Of a stretch of 64,000 nt of DNA, positions 34,464 to 44,495 are shown piece by piece. Within the stretch, counting starts at the first letter, position 1. Each line of letters starts with the position of its first letter. The translations under genes were made by a program, and so were the position numbers. A model generated the notes under the pieces. That model was given only the letters and a program-made list of their open reading frames with translations. It was not told the DNA's origin and ran no database searches. Source of the stretch: Phialocephala subalpina (Eukaryota > Ascomycota > Leotiomycetes > Helotiales > Mollisiaceae); the NCBI GenBank assembly GCA_900073065.1, contig FJOG01000007.1, forward strand, positions 297,852 to 361,851, written 5' to 3'.

Positions 34464-35243
34464 GGGCAGCGGGCGGGCAGCAAATGTGGTTGCTTTGCTT
34501 TGTCCAACTTGTTACGCCACCATTCACAATGGTCGATCTGAAGGCGACTTCCCAATAATGTTGATAGTCTGTCATTTGGAGCCTCGCGCTTGCACATGAA
34601 AGCTAAAGAGCGGCCGCCTCGTGTGGTTAATAAATGATAGATGCACGACTATGGGAAAGAGAAGCTTTCCCATACCGTGTGAAATGACACTCGAATCATA
34701 GCCAGAAGATTTTGATGAAGAGTCCTGATCTGTTTGATAACATCAGAAGTGATAGGAAGTCACTGTAAAGGTATCACTGTGTTACCTTGCACTTGCGAGT
34801 TATACCTTTGAGTTGAACCTGAAAGTCTGGACGGTGACAGCATCTATGTAGGATATTACGAATAAAGAAATCAACTCCCGGCTTTAATATATGAGGAAAT
34901 ACATACGACAAGTCGTTGAAACAATCCTCTAGTGTGATTCATATCTTCGCTGGTCTTGAGTCTTGAATAAGAGAAGCCTTATTCTATCAAAGCTAGAGTG
35001 GATGTAGCAAGAGCCGAGGATTGCGCGTGTGGCTTGAGCTCACGTGTGTGGCTGCGACACTGCATCCGTTTGGATTAGCTCCCAATCCGTCGTTGCCTTC
35101 CTCGAAAGCATCGTCACTTTCAGCAACCGCTACCTTCAACTCAACTCCATCCACCTCCGCTTCACGATTCTCGCTCTCGGAACTACAAGAAAAGCGACTG
35201 CGCGAAAACACCTTCCCCAGGATAGTCCGAATCACACTACGAG
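34464..35243. other. shared divergent promoter region of SAC1 and the Rab5 gene
   Basis: Head-to-head spacing of 0.78 kb. The part next to the Rab5 start is rich in TC and CA tracts, as is usual for fungal core promoters. No definite factor site was recognised. Confidence 0.4.
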
Positions 35244-36113
35244 ATGGCTGCCAGAGGCCCAACAGGCACCCGAGGTGGGAACAACCGCTTTGCGCAATTC
35301 AAGTTGGTGTTACTGGGTATGTGGATCATTGCCCCAGCATTGTCTAGCCCATCTAACATTCATCTACAGGAGAATCTGCCGTCGGAAAGGTGCGTCTATT
35401 TATGCCGGAGCTGGGCTTCCTGCTAACATCTAGATAGAGTTCGCTCGTACTCCGGTTCGTCAAGGTCAGTTACACTTCTCCCAACAAATATCGGAAAACT
35501 GTTGACATTATGTGCAGGACCAATTCGATGACTTCAGAGAATCCACGATCGGCGCTGCTTTCCTTACACAAACCATCTCCCTCGATGATCAGACAACTGT
35601 GAAATTCGAGATCTGGGATACCGCCGGTCAGGAAAGATACAAGTCACTTGCGCCTATGTACTACCGAAATGCCAACTGTGCTGTAGTGGTCTACGATATT
35701 ACACAAGCTGTAAGATTTCCCCGATGGTCGAGCGATTGTTCGCGGTATAGCTGACATGTGGATAGTCCTCGTTGGATAAGGCGAAACAATGGGTCAAGGA
35801 ACTTCAACGGCAGGCAAACGAGAACATTATCATTGCTCTCGCTGGCAACAAGCTCGATTTGGTTACTGCTCAACCTGATAAGCGTGCCATTCAGACTGCA
35901 GATGCCGAGGCTTACGCTCGAGAGGCTGGCCTGCTTTTCTTCGAGACATCCGCCAAGACCTCAGAGAACGTCCGAGAGCTATTCACGTCAATTGCGAAGA
36001 AGTTGCCGTTAGACCAGGCTGGTCCGAGAAATCCAAGATCCGGTGGACGTGGGGGAGTGGAGCTGAGGCCAGAAACACCTGGTACCCAGAGCAATGGCCC
36101 GTGTGCTTGTTAG
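35244..36113 (+). CDS. YPT5: Rab5-type small GTPase
   Basis: Five exons (35244-35316, 35370-35389, 35438-35464, 35518-35709, 35766-36113) give 219 residues. All G-box motifs are present: GESAVGKSSL (P-loop, split over two microexons of 20 and 27 nt), [14 protein letters not shown] (switch I), [20 protein letters not shown] (switch II, characteristic of Rab5), GNKLDL and ETSAKT. The protein ends NGPCAC, a CXC geranylgeranylation signal. It should regulate early-endosome fusion with effectors such as Rabaptin/EEA1-like proteins. The very small exons are needed to keep the P-loop intact, so the structure is firm. It diverges from SAC1, another membrane-traffic gene, but that pairing may be chance. 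Confidence 0.93.
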
Positions 36114-36697
36114 AGAATCGAATGCAGTGTGTCGAGTAGGAGGAAGGGGGAAGATATTGGACAAGGGCGACCTTTAACACCCAGGGATCTGCGGTCTTCG
36201 GAGCCACTTTCCACCACGAACATTATCCCATTCGAACGAGATTGCCTTACTGCGAATAAGGGCAGCATAGATGCGGTCATTCTGACCATTTACGAGAGCG
36301 ACCTTTAATACCTTTATGTGTCCTAGTTCTCGTGGTAGGGTTGGTTCAGCAGGCTTTTCCTGCACGGCGTGAGGGTCTTTCTATTGAATCGTTCTGCAGC
36401 ATTTGGGGTGTAAGATATGCCATAGAACACAATCAACGATTTCCACCAACGTAATACATTTTTGACAGCGACAGTGACGATCTGAGAAATAAATAATAAT
36501 GATTTGGAAGAGAAGAGTGAAATGAATTCAACATGTTCTGCTTCTATTGCAGAATCCTTGAAACTTTGAGCCTTGCCCATAGCTCGGTGCCAAGCGATGA
36601 TGCGGCCGGCTGCCTTTTGGGAACAGCTTTTCTGCCAACCTCACGCGCCGTCAACATCACAACCTCAACAATACTCTGTCGCTCAACGCAGCCCGTC
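36114..36697. other. intergenic, nothing recognised
   Basis: 3' flank of the Rab5 gene and promoter of MIC60. A sequence TAAAGGT(C/A)GC close to 'gcgacctttaa' occurs twice (36168 and 36298), otherwise no feature. Confidence 0.35.
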
Positions 36698-38886
36698 ATG
36701 CTGCGCGCCTCACTTCGGTCGTCTAGGGCATTTGGTTACAAGCCCAGTGTAGCCAGTGCTGGACGTCAATGGCATGCGATACAAGCTGGTCGGGTGGGTT
36801 CGGGAAGCGTGGTGAGAGCTCCAAAAGCTTGCTATTAGACAATTGAAGGATTGTATCAATTACTGACTACTCGGCGCACTTTTAGAGAGGATATGCGGAT
36901 GAAAAGAAGCCCAGCATCGCCGACTCGAGGGCTCCAGTGCTTCCTGGATCTGCCAGTACCAGCACGTCCGAACCACTTCCTCCTGGACGAGTTGCACCAA
37001 CACCAGTAACTCCAGCTACACCGACTCCTGGAAATACGATTCCAAATGTCCCGTTGACACCTCCCCCGCCGCCTTCATCAACTGCCTCTGTTCCCCCTCC
37101 AGCGCCGACTCCTGCGCCAAAACCGAAGAAGCGTAGGTTCTTCCGACGATTTTTCACCACGATTTTCCTGCTGAGCACATTGGGATTTGCTGGAGGTGTA
37201 TATTATTCTCGAGTTAATGACAACTTCCACGATTTCTTCACCGAATATGTTCCATTTGGAGAGGATGCAGTTCTGTACTTCGAAGAGAGGGAGTTCCGAA
37301 AGCGGTTTCCTAGGATTGCAGACAGGCAGGGTTCCCGACCAAGAGATACTGGAGCATCAGTGAACATTCCCAGTCAGAGCGGGGTTTCATGGAAAGTTGC
37401 GGAGTCTAGCAAGCCAGATGCAGGAAGACACGCCAATGCTATGAAGCCGGATGCTCCTAAGCCCAAGGAAGCCATACAGAACCCAACAGAAACGAAGCAA
37501 GAAGACAAGGTCAAGGCTGTGGAAATTGTTAAGAAGGCCGATACTCCTGCGCCCAGCAAGCCCACAGTTCCAGCTGGCAAATCACCAGAGCCGGTACCTC
37601 AAGCCAAACCACATCACCCAGTGACGGCCGAGCCAGTAAAAGCATCGGGACAATCACCTGTTCCTTTCGTTGCTCCAGAAGTTGACCAGCCATCCAAATT
37701 TCCTCCCGAGGTCACCATGATTGATCCAATCAACATCAAGGATGCCGACGAGCCGGTGGTTCAAGACTTGGTCAAGATGCTTAACGACATCATCACTGCT
37801 GTCAATGCCGACAATGCGAATCAAAAGTACTCCAGCACTATTGGCAAGGCCAAGGGAGACTTGACAAAGGTCGGTTCTAAGATCAAAGCTTTGAAAGCAG
37901 CGATCCTAAAGGAGGCCGATGCCAAGATCAAGGCTGAGAAGGAGGATTTTGACCGTGCTGCCAAAGAGCTCATCCGCCGTGTAGAAGCCGAGATGCAACA
38001 TCAGCAATCAGAGTGGCAAGAAGAGTATCAAACGGAGCGCCAGAAGATTGTCCAGAACTATGAGCAGAAGCTCAAGGCTGAGATCGAGAAGGCAAACGAG
38101 GTCAACGAACAACGATTGCGAAACGGTCTGTTGGAGCAAGCGATTGAGATGAAGAAGAAGTTCATCCAAGACGTAAAGGATAAGGTCGAGGAAGAACGCA
38201 ACTCTCGTCTTGGCAAGCTTTCTGATCTGTCGAACACGGTTAACGAGCTTGAGAAGCTCACTACAGATTGGAACTCAGTCGTCGATGCTAACCTGAAGAC
38301 TCAACACCTTCACGTAGCTGTCGAGGCTGTCCGCGCCAATCTGGAGAAGATCGAAGTCCCTCGACCATTCGTCCGTGAACTTGCAGCTTTGAAGGAAATC
38401 GCTTCAGATGATCCAGTTGTCAATGCAGCAATTGCTTCCATCAACCCAACTGCTTATCAACGAGGCATTCCTTCATCAGCACAACTCATTGATCGATTCC
38501 GCCGTGTTGCCACCGAAGTCCGAAAGGCTTCGTTGCTGCCTGAAGAAGCCGGTGTTGCGAGCCACGCATCAAGTTACTTACTCAGCAAATTGCTCTTCAA
38601 GAAGAAGGGTTTGGCTACTGGCGATGATGTGGAAAGTATCTTGACCAGAACAGAGACTTTCCTCGAGGAGGGTGATCTGGATAATGCGGCCAGAGAAATG
38701 AATGGATTGCAAGGATGGGCTAAGACATTGAGTAGGGATTGGTTGGGTGAGGTTAGGAAGGTGCTTGAGGTGCAACAGGCTTTAGATGTAAGTTTCCATA
38801 TCAACTATCTTGTGCGAGTAAAAATGCTAACATGTGAATAGGTAATTGCCACGGAGGCTAGGTTGCAAAGCTTGAGAGTCGAATAG
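36698..38886 (+). CDS. MIC60: MIC60 (mitofilin), MICOS complex subunit
   Basis: Exons 36698-36811, 36886-38787 and 38842-38886 give 686 residues. The N-terminus MLRASLRSSRAFGYKPS is an Arg-rich mitochondrial presequence. A Pro-rich spacer then leads to a basic stretch and a single inner-membrane span (TTIFLLSTLGFAGGVYYS, about residues 126-145). A long charged, coiled-coil region follows (KIKAEKEDFDRAAKELIRRV and neighbours). The conserved mitofilin C-terminal domain includes VPRPFVRELAALKEIA and RGIPSSAQLIDRFR, ending ARLQSLRVE. MIC60 holds cristae junctions and tethers the outer membrane. The last intron lies 14 codons before the stop. The gene is intact. The start was chosen because it gives a mitochondrial presequence and the upstream sequence lacks an in-frame alternative. 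Confidence 0.92.
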
Positions 38887-39002
38887 AAACACTTTCTTTT
38901 GTCCATGCATGAGAGGAGGAGAGACAGCCATAGGCGGTCTAGATGGCTGCTGTGAGCTTGTATGGAATACAAAATAGATATGTACTTTATTATTGCATAT
39001 TT

Positions 39003-39061
39003 GACTGACTGACTGACTTTGTGGTCCTAATATTATCTTTCTTTCTTTCTTTCTTTCTTTA
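39003..39061. repeat. two simple repeats: (GACT)n then (TTTC)n
   Basis: GACT repeats at about 39003-39018 are followed by TTTC repeats at about 39037-39061, in the 3' flank of MIC60. Confidence 0.85.
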
Positions 39062-39149
39062 GGACTTTTGGGTGGACCTGCCTCAAATTGGCGAGTGCCA
39101 ATGTTGGATTGCGAGTCACATCCCCCTCAGATGTTTGACTGGATTCATT

Positions 39150-39900
39150 TCGCTCTCTACAAGAATAACGCAACAACATCGACACGGCCACAGCTCCCCC
39201 CATCGTCCACCACCCCATCCCCTCCTCCCCGCCGCCCAGAGTCCGAAGTCGCTCTCGCCGTCGCACTCGTCGTTCCAGTCGCCGTCCTATTTTCCCCACA
39301 CCAGTAGCTACCGTCACACTTGCTGTCAACGTCGCCCCCCGCCCCGTTGAACTAGTCGTCACCGCAACAGACACCCCAGTCGACAACTCATCTACTAAAC
39401 TACTAACCAGCATACCAACAACCGCAGGCTTCGGGACACGCCCCATCAAAAAAACCATCCTGACCCGGAGGACAGCAGAAGAAACCTGCTGTCCCACTAC
39501 TGCTGGTGGAGGCTGTGTTCCAGAGGGATCAAGTGGTGTCTGCGCATGTGGGTGTGGTGAGGAGGGTTGGGGTGCAGGACGTTGCTGTGGTGGATGTTAG
39601 TACTCGAGGTTGGGGAAGGAAAGTGAAGGGATAGGGGAGGGGAAAGGTATAGGAGGGGCAGCAAGCATAAGCGAAATTGGTGCCGGTGTTCACGCAGGTT
39701 AGTGAGCTGGGACAGTAGAAGCTAACACTACATAATGTTGCGTTTGTGGGACAGGATCGGGCGGCTGGGATTGAGAGGGACCAACCGCCGAAAGGTTGAA
39801 TGGTTCTGGAGTTATGATTTCGGGGCATGAGCTGGGCGAATTCGAGGCACGCTATGAACGAGGCGAGGAGGAGGGTTCTGGGGAGAAGGGATGAATGCAT
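39150..39900 (-). pseudogene. decayed Cys-rich GPI-type surface protein
   Basis: ATG 39900 starts MHSSLLPRTLLLASFIACLE, a signal peptide, then CPTNATLCSVSFYCPSSLTC with patterned cysteines. A branch-site-like TACTAAC just before CACAG suggests an intron around 39600-39710. Downstream the frame gives CADTT, a TGA at 39529-39531, then SLWNTASTSSSGTAGFFCCP; fungal relatives have Trp at the stop position. A run of seven T then shifts the frame toward a Ser/Thr-rich part (VAVTTSSTGRGATLTAS) and a terminal hydrophobic stretch (WWTMGGAVAVSMLL) like a GPI signal. The family is seen as secreted Cys-rich surface proteins of unknown function. The exon model is uncertain, so some breaks may be unrecognised introns. 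Confidence 0.45.
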
Positions 39901-40162
39901 GTTGGCAAGATATTGAATCGAGGAATCAACAAGAGGATTTAAGAGGCAAAACAGATAGTACAATATCTATTGGGGTGGAGCGACCTTCATATGTTAAGGT
40001 CCTTCTTGGTACTGAAGATCTACACTTCTAGCCCTTCAGCTATGATCCCGAAGATGACATTAGTATCTTCAGATCTGCCTTTTGTTGGCATGGGATACCG
40101 ATCACAGGTATGTATCTTTCTCTTCACGAACGTATCTCGAAAAGGCTGACATCTCGAGGGTA

Positions 40163-40864
40163 CACCAGTGCCTGTAGTAATTCGTGACCCACACAAACTA
40201 AAACTAATTAAAACCTTTTATACTATTAATAGTAAAACTTAAATCTTTTTATATTAAGATTCATTGTATATATCTAAAAGCTTTATATAAAAACTTTATA
40301 ATTACGTAAGCTAAGTTTTATTATAATAAATATATAAAAAATATATTTTAAGATTTCAAATAATTATATAAAATATACTATAAATAGAACTATTAAATCT
40401 TTTAATCCAAATGCTTCTAAATACTTCTAAGATTTTGTTATTAAAAATAACGGCGTTAATATTAATTTTATATTAGAACTTGTAATATTTTTTATTTTTA
40501 CTAATAAAAAAATTTAAAATTAATAAGCAAGAATAAATAAAATTATAAATATTAATGGAAAGTTGATATTACTATTATCTTTTTAATACCTTATTTCTAG
40601 AGTTATTTCGGAGTATTCAAGTTAGAAAACTAAGTAATTCTATTTATAGTATATTTTATATAATTCTTTAATATTTTGAAAATTATTTTTTATATATTTA
40701 TTTAAATAAGAATTAGTTTATATAAAAAAGATTTTTCTATATAAAAGTCTTTTATTGATATAATATACTCTTGTTATTAAGTTTAAAATATTTTGATAAA
40801 TAGTATAAAAAATTTTAATTAGTTCTAGTTTGTGTGGGTCACGAATTACTGCAGGCACTGGTGG
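40163..40864. mobile_element. AT-rich foldback/MITE-like element with long inverted repeats and TA duplication
   Basis: The left end CACCAGTGCCTGTAGTAATT and the reverse complement of the right end, CCACCAGTGCCTGCAGTAAT, agree almost perfectly over the first 50 bases or so (both go on to TCGTGACCCACACAAACTA), then more loosely for about 250 bases, including a shared stretch TTATATAAAATATACTATAA. Both ends are flanked by TA (40161-40162 and 40865-40866), as in Tc1/mariner-type insertions. The interior is nearly devoid of G and C, which fits repeat-induced point mutation. No transposase remains. It could fold into one large hairpin. It sits between the Cys-rich relic and the glycosyltransferase gene. 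Confidence 0.8.
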
Positions 40865-41192
40865 TACCAAAATTCTTGGGTGGCTTTGGGCTGAGAGCAA
40901 GCCACAAGCCACAAGACTTCAGATCTGCAAGCGAGCAGTCATGAAGATTGATTGCCGGTTCCGAGCTCTGAAAATATATAGAGGAAGAAGTTTAGGAGCG
41001 GGAGACACACATTCAGGGGCGGGAAGATTTGTTCCGGTGGCTGAATGATGACAGCACGTGATCATGAAGATCGTCTTGTCGATCCACGACCTGTATCTCT
41101 TCAGCAGTTTCTTTCGACTCGACTTTCTCAAAAAGTACGAAAACAGAAGTTCACTCGAAGTTGAACGGCATTGTAGTGCTAGGTTCTTCAAT
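40865..41192. other. short promoter region between the foldback element and the glycosyltransferase
   Basis: The 328 bp between element and start codon. No specific site recognised. Confidence 0.4.
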
Positions 41193-42488
41193 ATGAAAAT
41201 CCTCATATCCACCATGCCTGCCACCGGACACATCAACATCTTCCAACCAGCCGCCCACGAACTCGTCAAACACTCCCACACAGTCTACTGGCTCACCGGC
41301 CCAGCCTACGAGTCCTCCGTAATCGCTACAGGAGCGACATTCATCCCCTTCTCGCCAGCCTGCATGGGTGCTTTTCTTCCCGCTCTCTCTACAGACCAGA
41401 CTCGTCATGGCACTGGTCTTTCAGCCGCAATCGCTACACTCATCGAAATCTTCGTCTCTCCTGTCCCGCATGTTATTGACCAATATCAAGAGATTTTGAA
41501 AGATTTCAAAGCGGATATCTTGCTTGTGGATTTATGTTCTCTTCCGGCGCTGGTGTTAAGGGAACTGGGCGGTCCGCGATATGCTACGTTGAGCGTGAAC
41601 CCGTTCGTTACTCTGGTGCCTGAAATTCCGCCCTGGGGATCAAGCCACTTCCCCGCTACGACATGGTTAGGGAAGATGTTAAATTGGATTCAGCACTTGA
41701 TAGCGAATTGGTTGGTGTTAAGCAAAGTGAACGATGCACTGAACATCGAACGAGCTAAATTGGGATTGTCCGAGCCATTGAGGGGTATCGATGCGTATCC
41801 GAAATGCAGTATCTCAAGAGATTTGCATATGGTACCTACAACTATGGCATTCGAGTTCCCGAGGAAAGGGGTGGGAGAGCATGTCAAGTTCGTGGGACCA
41901 TTGATGCCACTGATGGGAGAAGGATGGAAGAGGCCGAAGTGGTGGAGAGAAGTTGTCAATGCTGAAGAGGAGGGCTTGAATATTGTACATGTGACGCAGG
42001 GAACATTTGCTACGGCTTCCCAAAACTTGATCAAGCCGACGATCGAAGCACTCGCAGGGGAGGACGACGTGCTTTTGGTGGTCACGACACCAGATGCGGA
42101 GAAGTTGAACGAACAGATGAAGATCCCACAGAATGTGAGAATCGAGAAATGGTTGCCGCATCAGGAGTTGTTGAAGAATGTCAAAGTAATGATTACGAAC
42201 GGAGGGTATGGAGGGGTATTGACGGCCCTTTCATTCGGAGTCCCTTTGGTAGGAGCTGGCTTGACTGAGGATAAAGCTATGGTGAACTCTAGGATCGCAT
42301 GGAGCGGAGCAGGGATAGACTTGAAGACAAACACACCCGGGTCCAGAAAGATCAGAGAAGCTGTAAGGAAAGTGCTGGATAATCCGAAGTACAAGCGAGT
42401 GGCGATGAGAATACAGGAAGATTTTGCGAAACACAACGGTGCAGAGACTGTCTGCGAGTCTCTCGAGCACTGTGCCAATAATCAGTAG
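41193..42488 (+). CDS. GT1-family (UDP-glycosyltransferase / macrolide-GT-like) enzyme, single exon
   Basis: Intronless, 431 residues from the ATG at 41193. The frame stays open upstream, but this start gives MKILISTMPATGHINIFQPA, the usual N-terminal fold with GHI(N/F). The C-terminal donor-binding half has HVTQGTFATASQNLIKPTIE, then WLPHQELLKNVKVMITNGGY, GGVLTALSFGVPLVGAGLTE and DKAMVNSRIAWSGAGIDL. The catalytic His of the N-terminal motif is present (GHIN), and the usual THGG reads TNGG here. Bacterial MGT/YjiC-like glycosyltransferases are the closest by pattern; they glycosylate small lipophilic compounds with UDP-sugars. No signal peptide or membrane span is evident. Acceptor unknown. 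Lack of introns and type suggest transfer from bacteria, but many fungi hold such genes. Confidence 0.78.
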   Translation: MKILISTMPATGHINIFQPAAHELVKHSHTVYWLTGPAYESSVIATGATFIPFSPACMGAFLPALSTDQTRHGTGLSAAIATLIEIFVSPVPHVIDQYQEILKDFKADILLVDLCSLPALVLRELGGPRYATLSVNPFVTLVPEIPPWGSSHFPATTWLGKMLNWIQHLIANWLVLSKVNDALNIERAKLGLSEPLRGIDAYPKCSISRDLHMVPTTMAFEFPRKGVGEHVKFVGPLMPLMGEGWKRPKWWREVVNAEEEGLNIVHVTQGTFATASQNLIKPTIEALAGEDDVLLVVTTPDAEKLNEQMKIPQNVRIEKWLPHQELLKNVKVMITNGGYGGVLTALSFGVPLVGAGLTEDKAMVNSRIAWSGAGIDLKTNTPGSRKIREAVRKVLDNPKYKRVAMRIQEDFAKHNGAETVCESLEHCANNQ

Positions 42489-42703
42489 AGAAGGAGAGGC
42501 TGCTCTCACGCAAGAAATTCTGACTTGGAATGTCTGTGACTCACACTTTTCTTTACGTTGTGGTCCCAATGCGGCAAGGGCACACCATGACTCAAACATC
42601 AGACGAGCCAACCTTTATAGATTTGATTAACAGAATAACGGTCAGCATGGTAAGAAACACCTCTCTCATACATTCTAATTTACAAATAACTAACAATGAA
42701 CAG

Positions 42704-42771
42704 ATAGTACAGTGGAAGTACGTTGGGCTCATATCCCAAAGGTCCCAGGATCAAGACCTGGTCGTGCTACA
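42704..42771 (+). pseudogene. relic of a tRNA-Met (CAT), initiator-like, with truncated D arm
   Basis: The anticodon arm is intact: TTGGG, loop CTCATAT, CCCAA, with anticodon CAT at 42730-42732. The T arm CCAGG-ATCAAGA-CCTGG also pairs, and the 3' end reads GTCGTGCTAC. The 5' acceptor strand (AGTAC) still pairs partly. The D arm is reduced to about 12 bases between acceptor and anticodon stem. The sequence resembles fungal initiator tRNA with several G-to-A and C-to-T changes. An oligo-T terminator-like run follows at 42778. It is unlikely to be a functional tRNA. Confidence 0.6.
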
Positions 42772-43205
42772 ATACCTTTTTTTTTGAAATTTTTTTTGAC
42801 TGTGCAATCTAGCTCTTTGAGATATACCATTATAAGATTCCAAGCACTGAACGTTTTTCTTTCTTTTAGATTTTTATTAAGAATGTCGTGAGCTTCTGAA
42901 GCTCACGTCTTGCTCTGTTAAGCGAGGTGGGTCACTTGACCCCCTATTTTCATTCGGACTGAACCGGCTTTAGCTTACCAGATACAGAACTTTCCCACAC
43001 CAAGAACACAATTTCAATCTAAACTTCACAAACTGAAATACTTATAGGTGTGCCCCTCTTGACTTCTGATCGTTCCTGAGCATCTCCACGACACTCCAAT
43101 TCCCGAGTCTCGCCCAAAGTCCACCCACTTGAAATCCCGACACACGCCTCGAAAATCAACAAAGCACTCACTCTAGTATATTCTTGAGAAAAATACACTG
43201 CAACG
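42772..43205. other. intergenic with two T runs, nothing else recognised
   Basis: Runs of T at 42778-42786 and 42790-42798 follow the tRNA relic. The rest is the promoter side of the J-domain relic. Confidence 0.4.
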
Positions 43206-44302
43206 ATGACTCGCTTTGATTTCATCGACCACTACGCGATCCTTCGGGTCCAAAGACAAGCCCCTGCCTCCAATGTCAAGACGGCGTACAGGAAGCTCGC
43301 ACTGGCTCACTGCCCAGACAAGAACAGCGACGATCCCAGCGCCACTTCAGACTTCCAAAAGATCGGAGCAGCAAACGGGATCCTGTCCGACGAGGCGAAG
43401 CGAGAGCAATACAACATCGAATGGGACAGTCACCACTCCCAACGCGCTACATCCACCTCCACCAAGACCACAAAAGGCTCAAAGGCAAATCCAAAGTAAA
43501 AAAAACTACGAACATTCCACTGAGAACCACATCCTATCCAAATTCGCATCCTGGGACGGGCTCAAAGAAACCCGCGACCACCGACAGTGTATCTGGGCCG
43601 GGTACTACGGAAAATTCCAATGGAAACTTGTCCGCGGGCAAAAAGAATTCGTCCAAATCTGGCACGGCGGAAAGATTGATCTGAATTCCAGATCACCATA
43701 TTGATCAACCTGATCTCTGGCCCGAAATCGCCGAATTTGGAGAGGAGATACCACGAAAATTCAACAGGAACGATCTTAGGAGAGAAGGGTCCATGAGGGA
43801 AAAGCCCAGGAGATAAGAGATCGACAAGGAAAGAGAAGAGGCCAGGCTGGAAAATGTCGAGATTGAGAGCGTGCAGTATACGTGCAGGGATGGAAATAGC
43901 AAAATCGTTGCGCTGAAAGTGAAACCTACTCCTGGACAAGTGGGACTGTACGCTCCGATGATGAAATTTCCGGAGAGCAGTCTCTATGAGCCTGTTTGGT
44001 GGTACAAGAAGGGACCGAAAGTCAAGATCGGGAATCGGTTGCTGGAACCTGAGGAAAAGAGGGAGAACTCGAGGTTCGATGATAAAGATGCTAGAGATGT
44101 GACGAAAGAGTATATGATGAATCGAGGTATCGAAGAAGATTCTGGGGATGAGATAGACCTTTTGCAACCCATTGTTCAGGGTCGCCATTCGGCTAGAAAA
44201 TGTCGGGTCGAGACCACGGTGGGCAGAAAGGAAGCGAAACAACGCACGAGGGCGAAGCTCGTTGCCAGGAAATTGAAGGAGAGGATGGAAAATTGGGAAT
44301 GA
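43206..44302 (+). pseudogene. decayed J-domain (DnaJ-type) gene
   Basis: The first frame, from ATG 43206, gives a J domain: DHYAILRVQRQAPASNVKTA, YRKLALAHCPDKN and FQKIGAANGILSDEAKREQY. The essential HPD tripeptide, needed to stimulate Hsp70, reads CPD. The frame ends at a run of eight A (43498-43505). Just beyond, the next frame continues with KNYEHSTENHILSKFASWDG and GYYGKFQWKLVRG. Near 43690 it changes again to DQPDLWPEIAEFGEEIP, has a TAA at 43814-43816, and goes on with VQYTCRDGNSKIVALKVKP to a basic C-terminus ending at 44302. Two frame changes, one stop and a lost catalytic motif make a functional product improbable, although the isolated J-like N-terminal 97 residues could still be made. 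Confidence 0.65.
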
Positions 44303-44495
44303 GATGTCTTCATGCAGAATGAAAATGCGAAATGATAGATTGCGAAAGACAGGAGCGGAATAATGCGAGGCTCAAGAAGTCATGAAAGGCAATGAAGAAC
44401 TCAAGAAAAAAAATCAAATCAGTGGTCTAGAAATGAATATACTTGACCATCAATAAATTTCTCTCGCTCTTCCAGTTGCTTCGGTGACAGCACTT

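Noticed and set aside
40200..40850. AT-rich stretch as a centromere or mitochondrial insertion
   Set aside because: The matching inverted ends and TA flanks explain it as a small mobile element.
43562..44242. 226-codon minus-strand frame
   Set aside because: It is antisense to the J-domain relic, whose frames show clear protein motifs; the minus frame shows none.
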